A stretch of 64,000 bases of DNA from ZC4RG30 sp039917615 (lineage in GTDB: Bacteria > Pseudomonadota > Gammaproteobacteria > Steroidobacterales > Steroidobacteraceae): contig JBDSJD010000004.1 of NCBI GenBank assembly GCA_039917615.1, positions 62,001 through 126,000 on the forward strand. The letters are read 5' to 3'. A model generated the notes under the pieces. The model did no database searches. It was not told where the DNA came from and saw nothing but the letters and a program-made list of their open reading frames with translations. Positions 17,654 through 25,205 of the stretch are shown here, piece by piece (positions within the stretch are counted from its first letter, which is position 1; every line of letters begins with the position of its first letter). The position numbers were made by a program, and so were the translations under genes.

Positions 17654-18930
17654 TCCGCCACGGGACGGCGCGGCACCATCGCGGTGCGCGAAACCAGCAG
17701 CAGCGCGATCAACGTAATCACAGCGGCGCCGGAAAGATAATAGCCCACTGCCGCAAGGCCATAGCCCGTGGCAAGCCAGGTGGCGACATACGGTGTCAGT
17801 GAAGCACCGATGATGCCCGCGAAGTTGAAACTCAGCGAAGCGCCCGTATAACGCACCGCTGTGGGAAACAGCGCGGCCAGCGCAGCCCCCAGCGGGCCGT
17901 AGCCGAAACCCATGAGTGCCAGCCCCAGCGCCAGGCAAACCAGCACGGAAGCCGGGCTGGCAGCCGCAAGCAGCGGCGCGAACACCAGCCCGAACAGCAC
18001 CATTGCGGCCGTTGCGGCCATAAGTACTGATCGCGGGTTGAACCGGTCCGCCAGCAGTGCCGATAGCGGAATCGCAATGCCGAAAAACACCATGCCGACC
18101 ATCTGCAGGACCAGGAAATCGTGCCGTGAGTAGCCGAGTTTGCTGGTGCCCCAGCTCAGCGCGAACACCGTCATCAGATAAAACACCACGAACACTGCCA
18201 CCGCCGCGAAAGTTCCCAGCAGCAGCGTTCCGCCGTGCCTGAGAAACACCTCTGCGATGGGCACCTTCACGCGCTCGTTGTTCGCCAGCGTGCGCCGGAA
18301 CGCCGGGGTTTCCTCGATGCGCAGCCGCACATACAGACCAACCAGCACCAGCAATGCGCTCGCCATGAACGGCACCCGCCAGCCCCAGGCCATGAATTGC
18401 GCAGCGTTGAGATAGCGGTCGAGGATCAGGAACATGCCCGCCGAACAGATGAAGCCGATGGGCGCCCCGAGCTGCGGGAACATGCCGTACCAGTTGTGTT
18501 TGCCCGCTGGCGCATTCTCGGTTGCCAGCAGCACCGCCCCGCCCCACTCTCCGCCGAGGCCAAAGCCCTGGCCGAAGCGGCACACTGCCAACAGCACCGG
18601 CGCCAGCAGACCCGCTGTCGCGTAAGTTGGCAACAGGCCGATCAGCACGGTCGACAGCCCCATCGTCAACAATGCTGCTACCAGCGTGGCCTTGCGCCCG
18701 ATGCGATCACCGTAATGGCCAAACACGGCGGAACCCACGGGCCGCGCAAAGAACGCAAGTGCGAAGGTTGCCAGCGATTGCAGCGTTGCCGTGGCGGGAT
18801 CGGACGCCGGAAAGAATAGCTTGGGGAATACCAGCACCGCCGCCTGGGCGTAGATATAGAAGTCGAAGAACTCGATCGTGGTGCCGATCAAACTCGCGAA
18901 CAACACGCGTCGCGGCGAATTCCCCTGCAT
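17650..18930 (-). CDS. MFS transporter, metabolite:proton symporter (MHS/ProP-like) family
   Basis: About 426 residues with twelve predicted membrane segments. It carries the MHS-subfamily start GTTIEFFDFYIYAQAAV and the loop motif GHYGDRIGRKATLV between helices 2 and 3. GQGFGLGGEWGGAVLL in helix 4 is typical of shikimate, dicarboxylate and aromatic-acid symporters of this subfamily. The substrate cannot be read from sequence. An aromatic or organic acid would fit the nearby ring-cleavage genes, but this is inference. I prefer the ATG at 18930, preceded by a G-rich site, to an in-frame TTG at 18987 that overlaps fpr. It is translationally coupled to tadA downstream. Confidence 0.88.
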   Translation of the reverse strand: MQGNSPRRVLFASLIGTTIEFFDFYIYAQAAVLVFPKLFFPASDPATATLQSLATFALAFFARPVGSAVFGHYGDRIGRKATLVAALLTMGLSTVLIGLLPTYATAGLLAPVLLAVCRFGQGFGLGGEWGGAVLLATENAPAGKHNWYGMFPQLGAPIGFICSAGMFLILDRYLNAAQFMAWGWRVPFMASALLVLVGLYVRLRIEETPAFRRTLANNERVKVPIAEVFLRHGGTLLLGTFAAVAVFVVFYLMTVFALSWGTSKLGYSRHDFLVLQMVGMVFFGIAIPLSALLADRFNPRSVLMAATAAMVLFGLVFAPLLAAASPASVLVCLALGLALMGFGYGPLGAALAALFPTAVRYTGASLSFNFAGIIGASLTPYVATWLATGYGLAAVGYYLSGAAVITLIALLLVSRTAMVPRRPVAE

Positions 18931-18961
18931 CACTCCCCCTGATCCTGCGGGCGCTGAGGCG

Positions 18962-19738
18962 CTATTTTTCGACGAAGGCGCGCTCAATCACATAGTCGCC
19001 CGGTTCGCCCGTGCGCCGTGATACCACAAATCCGCGCTCGTCGAGCAGGGTGCGGCAATCCTGCAGCATGCCGGAACTTCCGCAGAGCATGAAGCGGTCG
19101 ACAGCGGGATCAAATGGCGGCAGGCCAGCCATTGCCGCCAGACTGCCGTCGGCAATCTGCTCGGTCAGGCGGCCACGCGTGCGGAATTCTTCGCGTGTGA
19201 CAGTCGGATGGTAAATGAGCTGCGCGCGCGCAAGCTCGCCCAGGAACTCGTGCTTTGGCATGTGATCAATGAGGAACTGCTCATAGGCCAGGTCGTTCAC
19301 CCTGCGCACACCATGTGCCACCACCACTTTCTCGAACCGGGCATAGGTCTCCGGATCCTGAATGATGCTCATGAACGGCGCGAGTCCGGTGCCCGTGCCA
19401 AGCAGATACAGATGACGGCCAGGCTTCAGATCGTGCAATACCAGCGTGCCCGTGGGCTTGCGGCTCACCAGCACTTCATCGCCAACGGCCAGATGCTGTA
19501 AACGTGAGGTCAATGGTCCGTTGGGCACCTTGATGCTGAGAAACTCCAGGTGTTCTTCCCAGTTCGGGCTGGCAATGGAATACGCCCGCAGCAGCGGTCT
19601 GCCGTCCACGTTCAGACCCAGCATCACGAAGTGGCCGTTTTCAAACCGGAAGCTCGGGTCACGCGTGGTCCGGAACGAAAACAGGCTGTCGTTCCAGTGG
19701 TGAACCTGCAGTACGCGCTCGGTCGCTATTGCGGCCAT
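18962..19738 (-). CDS. fpr: Ferredoxin/flavodoxin--NADP+ reductase
   Basis: FAD enzyme that moves electrons between NADPH and ferredoxin or flavodoxin, often induced in oxidative stress. The 258-residue product has the FAD-binding motif RAYSIASPNWEEHLEF and the phosphate loop VSRKPTGTLVLHDL. The NADP-binding stretch GTGTGLAPFMSIIQDPE follows, with C-terminal MLCGSSGMLQDCR. This is the short bacterial Fpr type (subclass II), ending VIERAFVEK. It stands about 150 bases from the dioxygenase operon and 31 bases from the MFS start, so it may share a transcript with MFS and tadA. Confidence 0.94.
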   Translation of the reverse strand: MAAIATERVLQVHHWNDSLFSFRTTRDPSFRFENGHFVMLGLNVDGRPLLRAYSIASPNWEEHLEFLSIKVPNGPLTSRLQHLAVGDEVLVSRKPTGTLVLHDLKPGRHLYLLGTGTGLAPFMSIIQDPETYARFEKVVVAHGVRRVNDLAYEQFLIDHMPKHEFLGELARAQLIYHPTVTREEFRTRGRLTEQIADGSLAAMAGLPPFDPAVDRFMLCGSSGMLQDCRTLLDERGFVVSRRTGEPGDYVIERAFVEK

Positions 19739-19865
19739 CCGGCCCTCGAATCCTGGTGGGGGACAGCCAAGGCTACGGGGTTTTTTATTGCGGAAAAAGC
19801 CTGAGCGCGCTTATTGGCATAACAAAATCAAATAAAGGGATTGCCCCTCGCCCCGGGGAACACGC

Positions 19866-19883
19866 TGGCGGACCCGCCCGCCA
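19866..19883 (-). terminator. Small hairpin just beyond the dioxygenase stop (possible terminator)
   Basis: TGGCGG (19866-19871) and CCGCCA (19878-19883) form a perfect 6-bp stem with a 6-base loop, five bases past the stop of the leftward dioxygenase gene. A further G/C-rich palindrome and a T-rich stretch follow on that strand at about 19825-19860. The stem is short, so a termination role is only possible. Confidence 0.3.
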
Positions 19884-19887
19884 AGCT

Positions 19888-21180
19888 TCAGCGGGCTGCG
19901 GGTTTGTCCCAGGACTTCTTGTCGTCCTCGTTCCCGGCCACCGAATACAGAACCTGCGCATTACGGGTCTTCTGGAAATCGTCCAGCGACTGGCCACGCA
20001 TGGCCGCGTAGATATGCAGGTTGGTCGTGCCCACCACCGCGCCCAACTTCTCCAGCAGGAAGAAGATCACGCCGTAATGAATCAGTGCGCGCCAGTCGCG
20101 GCGCCGGACCAGATCGCGCTCTTCCTCGGTGAGTTGGTGCTGCGCGAACAGCGGCTCGGGATCCGCCAGGAACTGCTTGCGGAATTCCGGCTTCACGAGC
20201 TCATGCAGGAAGTTGTTCAGGCGGAATGCCTTCACGCTGCGCTCGATGGTGTAAGGATAAGTGCCCTCGATCTTTTCGAGGCCGTCTGACTGGTGCGTCA
20301 TGCGCGCACGGTATGCCTCGTGCGTTTCGGTTACGGGGTCCACCGAATCGTTCTCGAAGATCACGCTGCAGATGGGCGTCATCGACGGCAGGTAATAGGT
20401 CTGATGCAGCTTCTTCACTTTCTTCGAAAGCGCTCCACGCATCAGCAGCCACATCACGACTTCCGCGCCTTCCATGCCACCGAGCTTGGCGTATTCGGCA
20501 GTGGTGACTCGCGTGAGCCCTTCCGGATCCTTCTCCAGCCGCTCGATGAATTCCATGTCCCAGGGCGTGTTGTTGAAGCCGCAGCGCTCACCATGCACCT
20601 GGTGCGACAGGCCGCCGGTGCCGACGATCACGACTTTGAGATCTTCCGGATAACTCTCGATGGCTTTGCGCAGCGACAGACCGAACTTGTAGAAACGCAG
20701 CGGCGATGGAGTGGGCGGATTGAGCACCCCGCATTGCAGCGGAATCAGCCTGCAGGGCCATTCCTTCTCGTGGGGCAGCAGCAGCGAAAGCGGGGAGAAC
20801 AGGCCGTGGTCCAGATCCTTGCCCTGGAAGTAAGACAGATCGAACTCATCGGCCACCATGCCTGCGGCGATATGCGCGGCAAGCTTCGGATGGCCCTTGA
20901 TAGGAGGCAGCTTGCGCGGGCCGCCGCCTTCGTCGGCCGGGCCAAACTGCTCGCCAACGCCCAGTGCGAAGTGCGAGTAATGGTCCAGGTGGAACGAGGT
21001 GATGTGGTCGTTGAAGATGTACAGCAGCACATCGGGCTGCTTCTCCGCCAACCACTGCTGCACGGGTTTGTAGCCGTCGAAAATCGGCTTCCAGACCGGG
21101 TCTTCCTGCTTCTTTGCGTCGAGCGCGAAGCCAATGGTGGGGGTATGGGAGGTCCCAACCCCACCGACAATCCTTGCCAT
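19888..21180 (-). CDS. galA: Gallate dioxygenase-like extradiol dioxygenase (fused LigB-LigA)
   Basis: Predicted Fe(II) type II extradiol dioxygenase that opens gallate or a related catechol next to its hydroxyls. The 430-residue protein joins a catalytic LigB-like domain (about residues 1-280) to a LigA-like helical domain (about 290-410), the architecture of gallate dioxygenases GalA and DesB. Candidate iron ligands match in position: His12 (GTSHTPTIG), His59 (FNDHITSF) and Glu240 (GMEGAEVV). His125 and His193/His196 (GGLSHQVHG) are in the catalytic region. It is the last gene of a leftward operon with two secreted proteins upstream, 24 and 27 bases apart. The exact substrate (gallate, protocatechuate or another catechol) is not proven by sequence. 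Confidence 0.82.
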   Translation of the reverse strand: MARIVGGVGTSHTPTIGFALDAKKQEDPVWKPIFDGYKPVQQWLAEKQPDVLLYIFNDHITSFHLDHYSHFALGVGEQFGPADEGGGPRKLPPIKGHPKLAAHIAAGMVADEFDLSYFQGKDLDHGLFSPLSLLLPHEKEWPCRLIPLQCGVLNPPTPSPLRFYKFGLSLRKAIESYPEDLKVVIVGTGGLSHQVHGERCGFNNTPWDMEFIERLEKDPEGLTRVTTAEYAKLGGMEGAEVVMWLLMRGALSKKVKKLHQTYYLPSMTPICSVIFENDSVDPVTETHEAYRARMTHQSDGLEKIEGTYPYTIERSVKAFRLNNFLHELVKPEFRKQFLADPEPLFAQHQLTEEERDLVRRRDWRALIHYGVIFFLLEKLGAVVGTTNLHIYAAMRGQSLDDFQKTRNAQVLYSVAGNEDDKKSWDKPAAR

Positions 21181-21204
21181 TACAAAAGCTACCTCAGGCG
21201 AAAA

Positions 21205-21621
21205 TCAGCGCCCTTCGGCCTGACGGCGGACTTCGTCTGCGGCGCCACGCCCTTTCGAGCCGAAGAACCTGCCGTCCTGCACCTTCGCGCCGACCACATA
21301 GCCACCCTCGGTGCCATCCCTGAAAGGAGCAGCCGAAACAGTCATCTGTTCGCCAATCTTCACCATACCCTTGCGGTAGCCGGAGCGGTACATGTTGTTG
21401 GTGCTATGACCTTCGAAATGCACGTCACGGGTGCCCTTTGCATCTTTCAGCTGGACGATCATGTGCATGTGGGGATTGATCGCCTGAAAGCTCTTGACCG
21501 TACCGGTGTAGGTAACGGTCTTTGCAAAGTCGAACTGGACGGCGGAGTGATGCGCCAACGCTGTTGCGCCGGCCGCGAGCGCGACGACTGCGAGCAGGGA
21601 CTTGCGGATGATCATGTTCAT
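21205..21621 (-). CDS. Secreted DUF6152-like protein
   Basis: A 138-residue protein with a clear signal peptide (cleavage after TALA, about residue 23). The mature part begins HHSAVQFDFAKTVTYTGTV and continues with FQAINPHMHMIVQL. Its histidines and NPH motif are repeated in the N-terminal half of the larger protein at 61425-62465. I recognise this as the DUF6152 family, whose function is unknown to me. The fold looks like a small beta-barrel. GAGGT eight bases upstream supports the ATG at 21621. It lies between the partner gene at 21649-22440 and the dioxygenase at 19888, with 24-27-base gaps, so all three are probably co-transcribed. Confidence 0.75.
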   Translation of the reverse strand: MNMIIRKSLLAVVALAAGATALAHHSAVQFDFAKTVTYTGTVKSFQAINPHMHMIVQLKDAKGTRDVHFEGHSTNNMYRSGYRKGMVKIGEQMTVSAAPFRDGTEGGYVVGAKVQDGRFFGSKGRGAADEVRRQAEGR

Positions 21622-21648
21622 GTCAGATACCTCAGATTCACGAATACT

Positions 21649-22440
21649 TCAGGGAACCGGCACGCCGGCTTTCTTCGCCATCTCTTCGATGCGTTGCAGC
21701 CAGTATTCTTCGGGGCATTCATAAGGCAGTACGCGGCCGTTCGGGATCTGCGCCCAACGCTTCGTCTGCTTTACGGGCGCCGTGTAGAACTTTGGGTCGG
21801 TCATCGTCATTTCAGCAACCAGTATGCGCCTTCCCTGTGCGTCTTTGCCGTCCAGCCTGTAGCGCTCGACGATCGTGGCCTCGTCCGAATGCGCCCAGCT
21901 TGTATCAACCTGGTCGACGAGGTTGTTGGTCTCCACTACCAGCGTATCGCCTTCCCAGCGTGCGCTGGAGTAGCCATTGCGGCCAGGCACCCGGTCTGCC
22001 TCCGGGGCATTGCGGTCACCAAGATAGATGCGGCGGATTTCCGAGTGGGCCTCGTAAACCACGATGATCTGTTCTGGGCGCTGGTGGATCTCCATCGGAT
22101 AGCCGCCGGAACCCAGCATCGAACCCGGCATGCCCGTGCCAACGCACCACCTGCCCGGCGAATCGTCGGTGCCCGCCGTCAGCTTCTGATAGGCCTCACG
22201 GCGAGCTTTGGCGGAAGGAGTCATTGGCACGCTGGCGGTGGCCCGAGCCCGCGGGGCCGCAGCACCTGTCGCAGGGGTCGCCGCGGCTGCCGGTGCTGCT
22301 GCTGGCGCCGCAGGGGCGCTGGTCCACACGCCTGTGAAATCAGGATGCTCGGTAGCCTTTTCCGCCGGAATGGCCACGCCTGCACAAAGCGCGAGCCAGG
22401 CGGTCGCTGCATACTTCCCAATGCTCATTGATTGCCCCAT
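21649..22440 (-). CDS. Secreted protein of unknown function, partner of DUF6152-like protein
   Basis: About 263 residues from the ATG at 22440 (GGGA ten bases upstream; an alternative ATG lies at 22428). It has a signal peptide, then an Ala/Pro-rich low-complexity linker (about residues 45-75). A globular domain follows with paired motifs such as IIVVYEAHSEIRRIYL, SSARWEGDTLVVETNN, HSDEATIVERYRLD and MTMTDPKFYT. The same motifs occur in the C-terminal half of the protein at 61425-62465, where they are fused to a DUF6152-like domain. I do not know a biochemical function. It is the first gene of the leftward operon ending in the gallate dioxygenase-like gene. It is divergent from the DODA-type gene at 22605. 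Confidence 0.72.
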   Translation of the reverse strand: MGQSMSIGKYAATAWLALCAGVAIPAEKATEHPDFTGVWTSAPAAPAAAPAAAATPATGAAAPRARATASVPMTPSAKARREAYQKLTAGTDDSPGRWCVGTGMPGSMLGSGGYPMEIHQRPEQIIVVYEAHSEIRRIYLGDRNAPEADRVPGRNGYSSARWEGDTLVVETNNLVDQVDTSWAHSDEATIVERYRLDGKDAQGRRILVAEMTMTDPKFYTAPVKQTKRWAQIPNGRVLPYECPEEYWLQRIEEMAKKAGVPVP

Positions 22441-22604
22441 TCTGCGTGCTCCCGTATTCGGGTTGTTTCCACTCTGGCAAGCGTAAGGATCTAACCCTCG
22501 GCTTGTCAAACTCGCCTTAGGAGATTTCCATGCTTAAACAACCGCATATCGAAAGGCGCGCATCATGACTTGGGCCAAACTTTAACGGTTAACGGCACGT
22601 TGCC

Positions 22605-23387
22605 ATGCTGCCCAGTTACTACATTCCGCACGGCGGCGGTCCGTGTTTTTTCATGGACGATCCGGCCGGCGCGTGGAGCGGCATGGCGACCTTCCTGCGC
22701 GGCCTGCCTGAAGCGCTACCTGAAAGGCCCAAGGCAATCCTGGTGATTTCAGGTCATTGGGAGACCAAGGGCTTCACTCTGACAGGCAGTGCCCAGCCAT
22801 CGCTGGTGTTTGATTACTACGGGTTTCCGCCGCACACCTACCAGCTGCGTTATGACGCGGCCGGCGCCCCCGACCTTGCCGAGCAGGCAGCGCAGCTGCT
22901 GCGCGACGCGGGCTTCTATGCGCGGTTGGATCCGGCACGCGGGTTGGATCACGGCGTGTTCGTACCGCTGAAAGTCGCACTGCCGGAAGCGAGCATTCCG
23001 ATTGTCGAGCTGTCGCTGGATGCAGGCCTTGATGCCGGAATGCATTTGGCCGCCGGACGCGCGCTGACCTCACTGCGCAACGACGGCGTGCTGATACTGG
23101 GCACAGGCATGAGTTTCCATAATCTGCGCGCGCTGGGTGACCCCCGCATGCTGCTGCCATCATTGCAGTTCGACACCTGGCTCAACGCCACGGTAGGCGC
23201 GCCGGCAGCTGCCCGCACGCTGGCGCTGACACACTGGCACGAAGCCCCGTCGGCACGCATCTGCCACCCGCGTCACGAACACCTGCTGCCGCTGATGGTC
23301 GCAGCAGGCGCGTCGCAGGGACCCGGACGGCGCATTTTCAATGAACAGGTGCAGGGCTCCATGATCTCCGGCTTCCGGTTCGAGTGA
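22605..23387 (+). CDS. DODA-type extradiol aromatic ring-opening dioxygenase
   Basis: The 260-residue product belongs to the LigB-like DODA/YgiD group, which cleaves catechols such as DOPA at an extradiol position using a divalent metal. Visible features are the N-terminal PHGGGPCFF with candidate ligand His9, ISGHWETKGF, LDHGVFVPLKVALP and the C-terminal LTHWHEAPSARICHPRHEH. In this family histidines from these four segments bind the metal and act in catalysis. It starts at the ATG 22605 with only a weak ribosome binding site. It is followed after ten bases by a histidine kinase gene, so a DODA-kinase-regulator transcript is likely. The true substrate is unknown. Confidence 0.85.
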   Translation: MLPSYYIPHGGGPCFFMDDPAGAWSGMATFLRGLPEALPERPKAILVISGHWETKGFTLTGSAQPSLVFDYYGFPPHTYQLRYDAAGAPDLAEQAAQLLRDAGFYARLDPARGLDHGVFVPLKVALPEASIPIVELSLDAGLDAGMHLAAGRALTSLRNDGVLILGTGMSFHNLRALGDPRMLLPSLQFDTWLNATVGAPAAARTLALTHWHEAPSARICHPRHEHLLPLMVAAGASQGPGRRIFNEQVQGSMISGFRFE

Positions 23388-23397
23388 ATACTGGCGC

Positions 23398-24333
23398 ATG
23401 CCACGCTCGCTGAACCGCTCGATATCCGTGCCGATCGTGCTCAGCTCGATCACCGTGCTGATGACTCTGGCGCTGCTGATCGTCTGGATCGTGGTCATCC
23501 GCGAAAATCTGCCGCTGACCCGCGCGTTCGCACTCAACCGCTGGCTGCTGGCTGGCGGCATCGTCTCGTTTGCGCTGGTGATGAGCGTGCTGGTGCTGTT
23601 CAGCGTGTCACTGGTGCGCGAGATCCTCGAGGGCCGGCGCCAGCAGATGTTCATCGACTCGGTGACGCATGAACTGAAGAGTCCGCTGGCATCGATCAAG
23701 CTGTGTCTGGAGACGCTCGACCGGCCGGAGCTGTCTGCAACCCAGCAGATTCAGCTGCGCGACATGATGCTGTCAGACGTGGAACGCCTCACGGTGTTTG
23801 TCGATGACATCCTGCAGGCAACCCGCATTGCCCACCGCCGCCGCTCGCAGACCTGGACGGTGGTGGACGTGACCCGCCTGCTGACGCAGGCCACGGAGAG
23901 CATCCGCGCCCGCTACGCACTCGACCCCGGGGTCTTCGTCCTTGCCATGCCGCCCAGCGTCGAGATATTCACAGATCCCACTGCGCTCGAGATCATCATC
24001 AAGAACGTGCTCGACAATGCCGTGAAGTATTCGTCCGGTGTGCCGCAGGTGCACGTGGATATGCGGCTCGACACGGGCCACCTGGAAATCATCGTGCGTG
24101 ACGAGGGCATCGGCGTCGACCGTAACCAGCGCAAGCGCATCTTCAAGCGATTCCACCGTGCGCCCGATCCGCTGGTCAACGAACGCAGCGGGTCCGGACT
24201 CGGCCTGTATGTGGCATACCGACTGCTGCGTAATCTTGGCGGTCGCATCCGCGCCGAGTCCGATGGGCCCGGCCGGGGCACTACCATGCGTATCCGCCTG
24301 CCCATGAGCGCCACAACGGACGGCACGTCTTGA
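23398..24333 (+). CDS. Sensor histidine kinase, intramembrane-sensing type
   Basis: The 311-residue protein has two membrane helices (about residues 12-34 and 48-70) joined by only about 13 residues, so there is no real extracellular sensor domain. The kinase core follows: phosphoacceptor His91 in DSVTHELKSPLASI, N-box KNVLDNAVKYS, G1 VRDEGIGVD, and G2 GSGLGLYVAYRLL. This topology is typical of kinases that sense the membrane itself or a partner membrane protein. It overlaps the response-regulator start by four bases. Upstream is the DODA-type gene (10-base gap); downstream, beyond the regulator, is a fatty-acid desaturase. The signal is unknown, and membrane state is an inference from layout. 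Confidence 0.9.
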   Translation: MPRSLNRSISVPIVLSSITVLMTLALLIVWIVVIRENLPLTRAFALNRWLLAGGIVSFALVMSVLVLFSVSLVREILEGRRQQMFIDSVTHELKSPLASIKLCLETLDRPELSATQQIQLRDMMLSDVERLTVFVDDILQATRIAHRRRSQTWTVVDVTRLLTQATESIRARYALDPGVFVLAMPPSVEIFTDPTALEIIIKNVLDNAVKYSSGVPQVHVDMRLDTGHLEIIVRDEGIGVDRNQRKRIFKRFHRAPDPLVNERSGSGLGLYVAYRLLRNLGGRIRAESDGPGRGTTMRIRLPMSATTDGTS

Positions 24334-25088
24334 GCACGGACATCCCCTCGGAAAGTGCCGACAACGCGCGCGCCAGCGTGCTGGTGGTGGAGGACGAGGC
24401 TCATCTGGCAGCGGGCCTGAAGCTGAATCTTGAACTCGATGGCTATCGCGTCGCGATCGCCCGCTCACTGCGCGAAGCCGCCGCGCAGTTGCTGCAGGCC
24501 GCGCCGATCGATCTGATCCTGCTCGACGTGATGCTTCCGGACGGCGAAAGCTACGGCTTCTGCAAGCAGCTGCGGGAAAGTGGCCAGTACATGCCGGTGA
24601 TCATGCTCACCGCGCGCAGCGCTGCCGAGGAACGCGTGCGGGGGCTGGATTCCGGGGCGGACGATTACATGCCCAAACCCTTCGTGCTGCCGGAACTGCT
24701 GGCGCGCGTGCGCTCAGCCCTGCGGCGCAGCGGTTGGCGGCAGCAGGATTCGCCCGGCGAAGATGCGCGTGGCACATTGCGTTTCGGGACGGTACAGGTG
24801 GACTTCGACACTCACGAAGTTACTGCCAACGGCAAGCAGGTGCGGATGACGCAACTTGAGCTGGACCTGCTGTATTACTTCGCGCAGAACCCGGGGCGAG
24901 TCTTGTCGCGCGACGAACTGCTGGAACGCGTCTGGAAGCTGCGCAACGCGCCCAATACACGCAGCGTCGATAATTTCATCGCCCGGCTGCGGCGTTATTT
25001 CGAACCCCTGCCCGACAAGCCTGTGCACTTTCTTTCGCATCGAGGCGCAGGCTATAAATTCCTGCCGGCAGGCAGCGCCAATCCGTGA
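24330..25088 (+). CDS. OmpR-family response regulator
   Basis: The 252-residue protein pairs with the overlapping upstream kinase. Its receiver domain has acidic pocket residues in VVEDE and phosphoacceptor Asp66 in ILLDVMLPDG. The switch Thr lies in MLTARS and the Lys in YMPKPF. The C-terminal winged-helix DNA-binding domain (about residues 145-248) shows VRMTQLELDLLYYFAQNPG and RSVDNFIARLRRYFE. Translation starts at a TTG (24330) inside the kinase stop. OmpR-type regulators bind tandem half-sites about one helical turn apart; such a set lies 12 bases downstream of this gene, before the desaturase. Confidence 0.93.
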   Translation: MSTDIPSESADNARASVLVVEDEAHLAAGLKLNLELDGYRVAIARSLREAAAQLLQAAPIDLILLDVMLPDGESYGFCKQLRESGQYMPVIMLTARSAAEERVRGLDSGADDYMPKPFVLPELLARVRSALRRSGWRQQDSPGEDARGTLRFGTVQVDFDTHEVTANGKQVRMTQLELDLLYYFAQNPGRVLSRDELLERVWKLRNAPNTRSVDNFIARLRRYFEPLPDKPVHFLSHRGAGYKFLPAGSANP

Positions 25089-25100
25089 CGCCGTTCCACC

Positions 25101-25140
25101 TTTGACACAACTTTTACATTCGCTGACCAAAAGATGACCC
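25101..25140 (+). promoter_or_regulatory. Four spaced half-sites upstream of the desaturase (possible OmpR-type operator)
   Basis: TTTGACA (25101), TTTTACA (25112), CTGACCA (25123) and ATGACCC (25134) begin exactly 11 bases apart, so similar TGAC/TTAC cores recur once per helical turn. This is the layout bound by OmpR/PhoB-type regulators. The array lies between the response-regulator stop and the desaturase start at 25206. The sequence similarity between half-sites is moderate, so this remains a candidate. Confidence 0.45.
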
Positions 25141-25205
25141 GCCCGCAGGGGGTTTTCGCCCACTATTGCTGCCACACAGCAAACGGCCACTAACGGAGCG
25201 GGCAG

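Noticed and set aside
17183..18583. A single 466-codon minus-strand frame covering tadA and part of the MFS gene
   Set aside because: Only the last 156 codons (from 17653) encode a recognisable protein; the rest is the out-of-frame shadow of the MFS gene, which has clear membrane helices in its own frame.
18930..18987. N-terminal extension of the MFS transporter to a TTG at 18987
   Set aside because: It overlaps fpr by 26 bases, uses a rare start, and adds a Ser/Ala/Pro stretch not needed by the family; the ATG at 18930 has a G-rich site before it.
20293..22431. A 712-codon open frame on the plus strand opposite the dioxygenase operon
   Set aside because: It runs across two complete minus-strand genes, most of a third and their gaps, has no recognisable domain, and is rich in His/Arg/Gln as expected from the complement of G+C-rich codons. 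The minus-strand frames have intact metal ligands and signal peptides.
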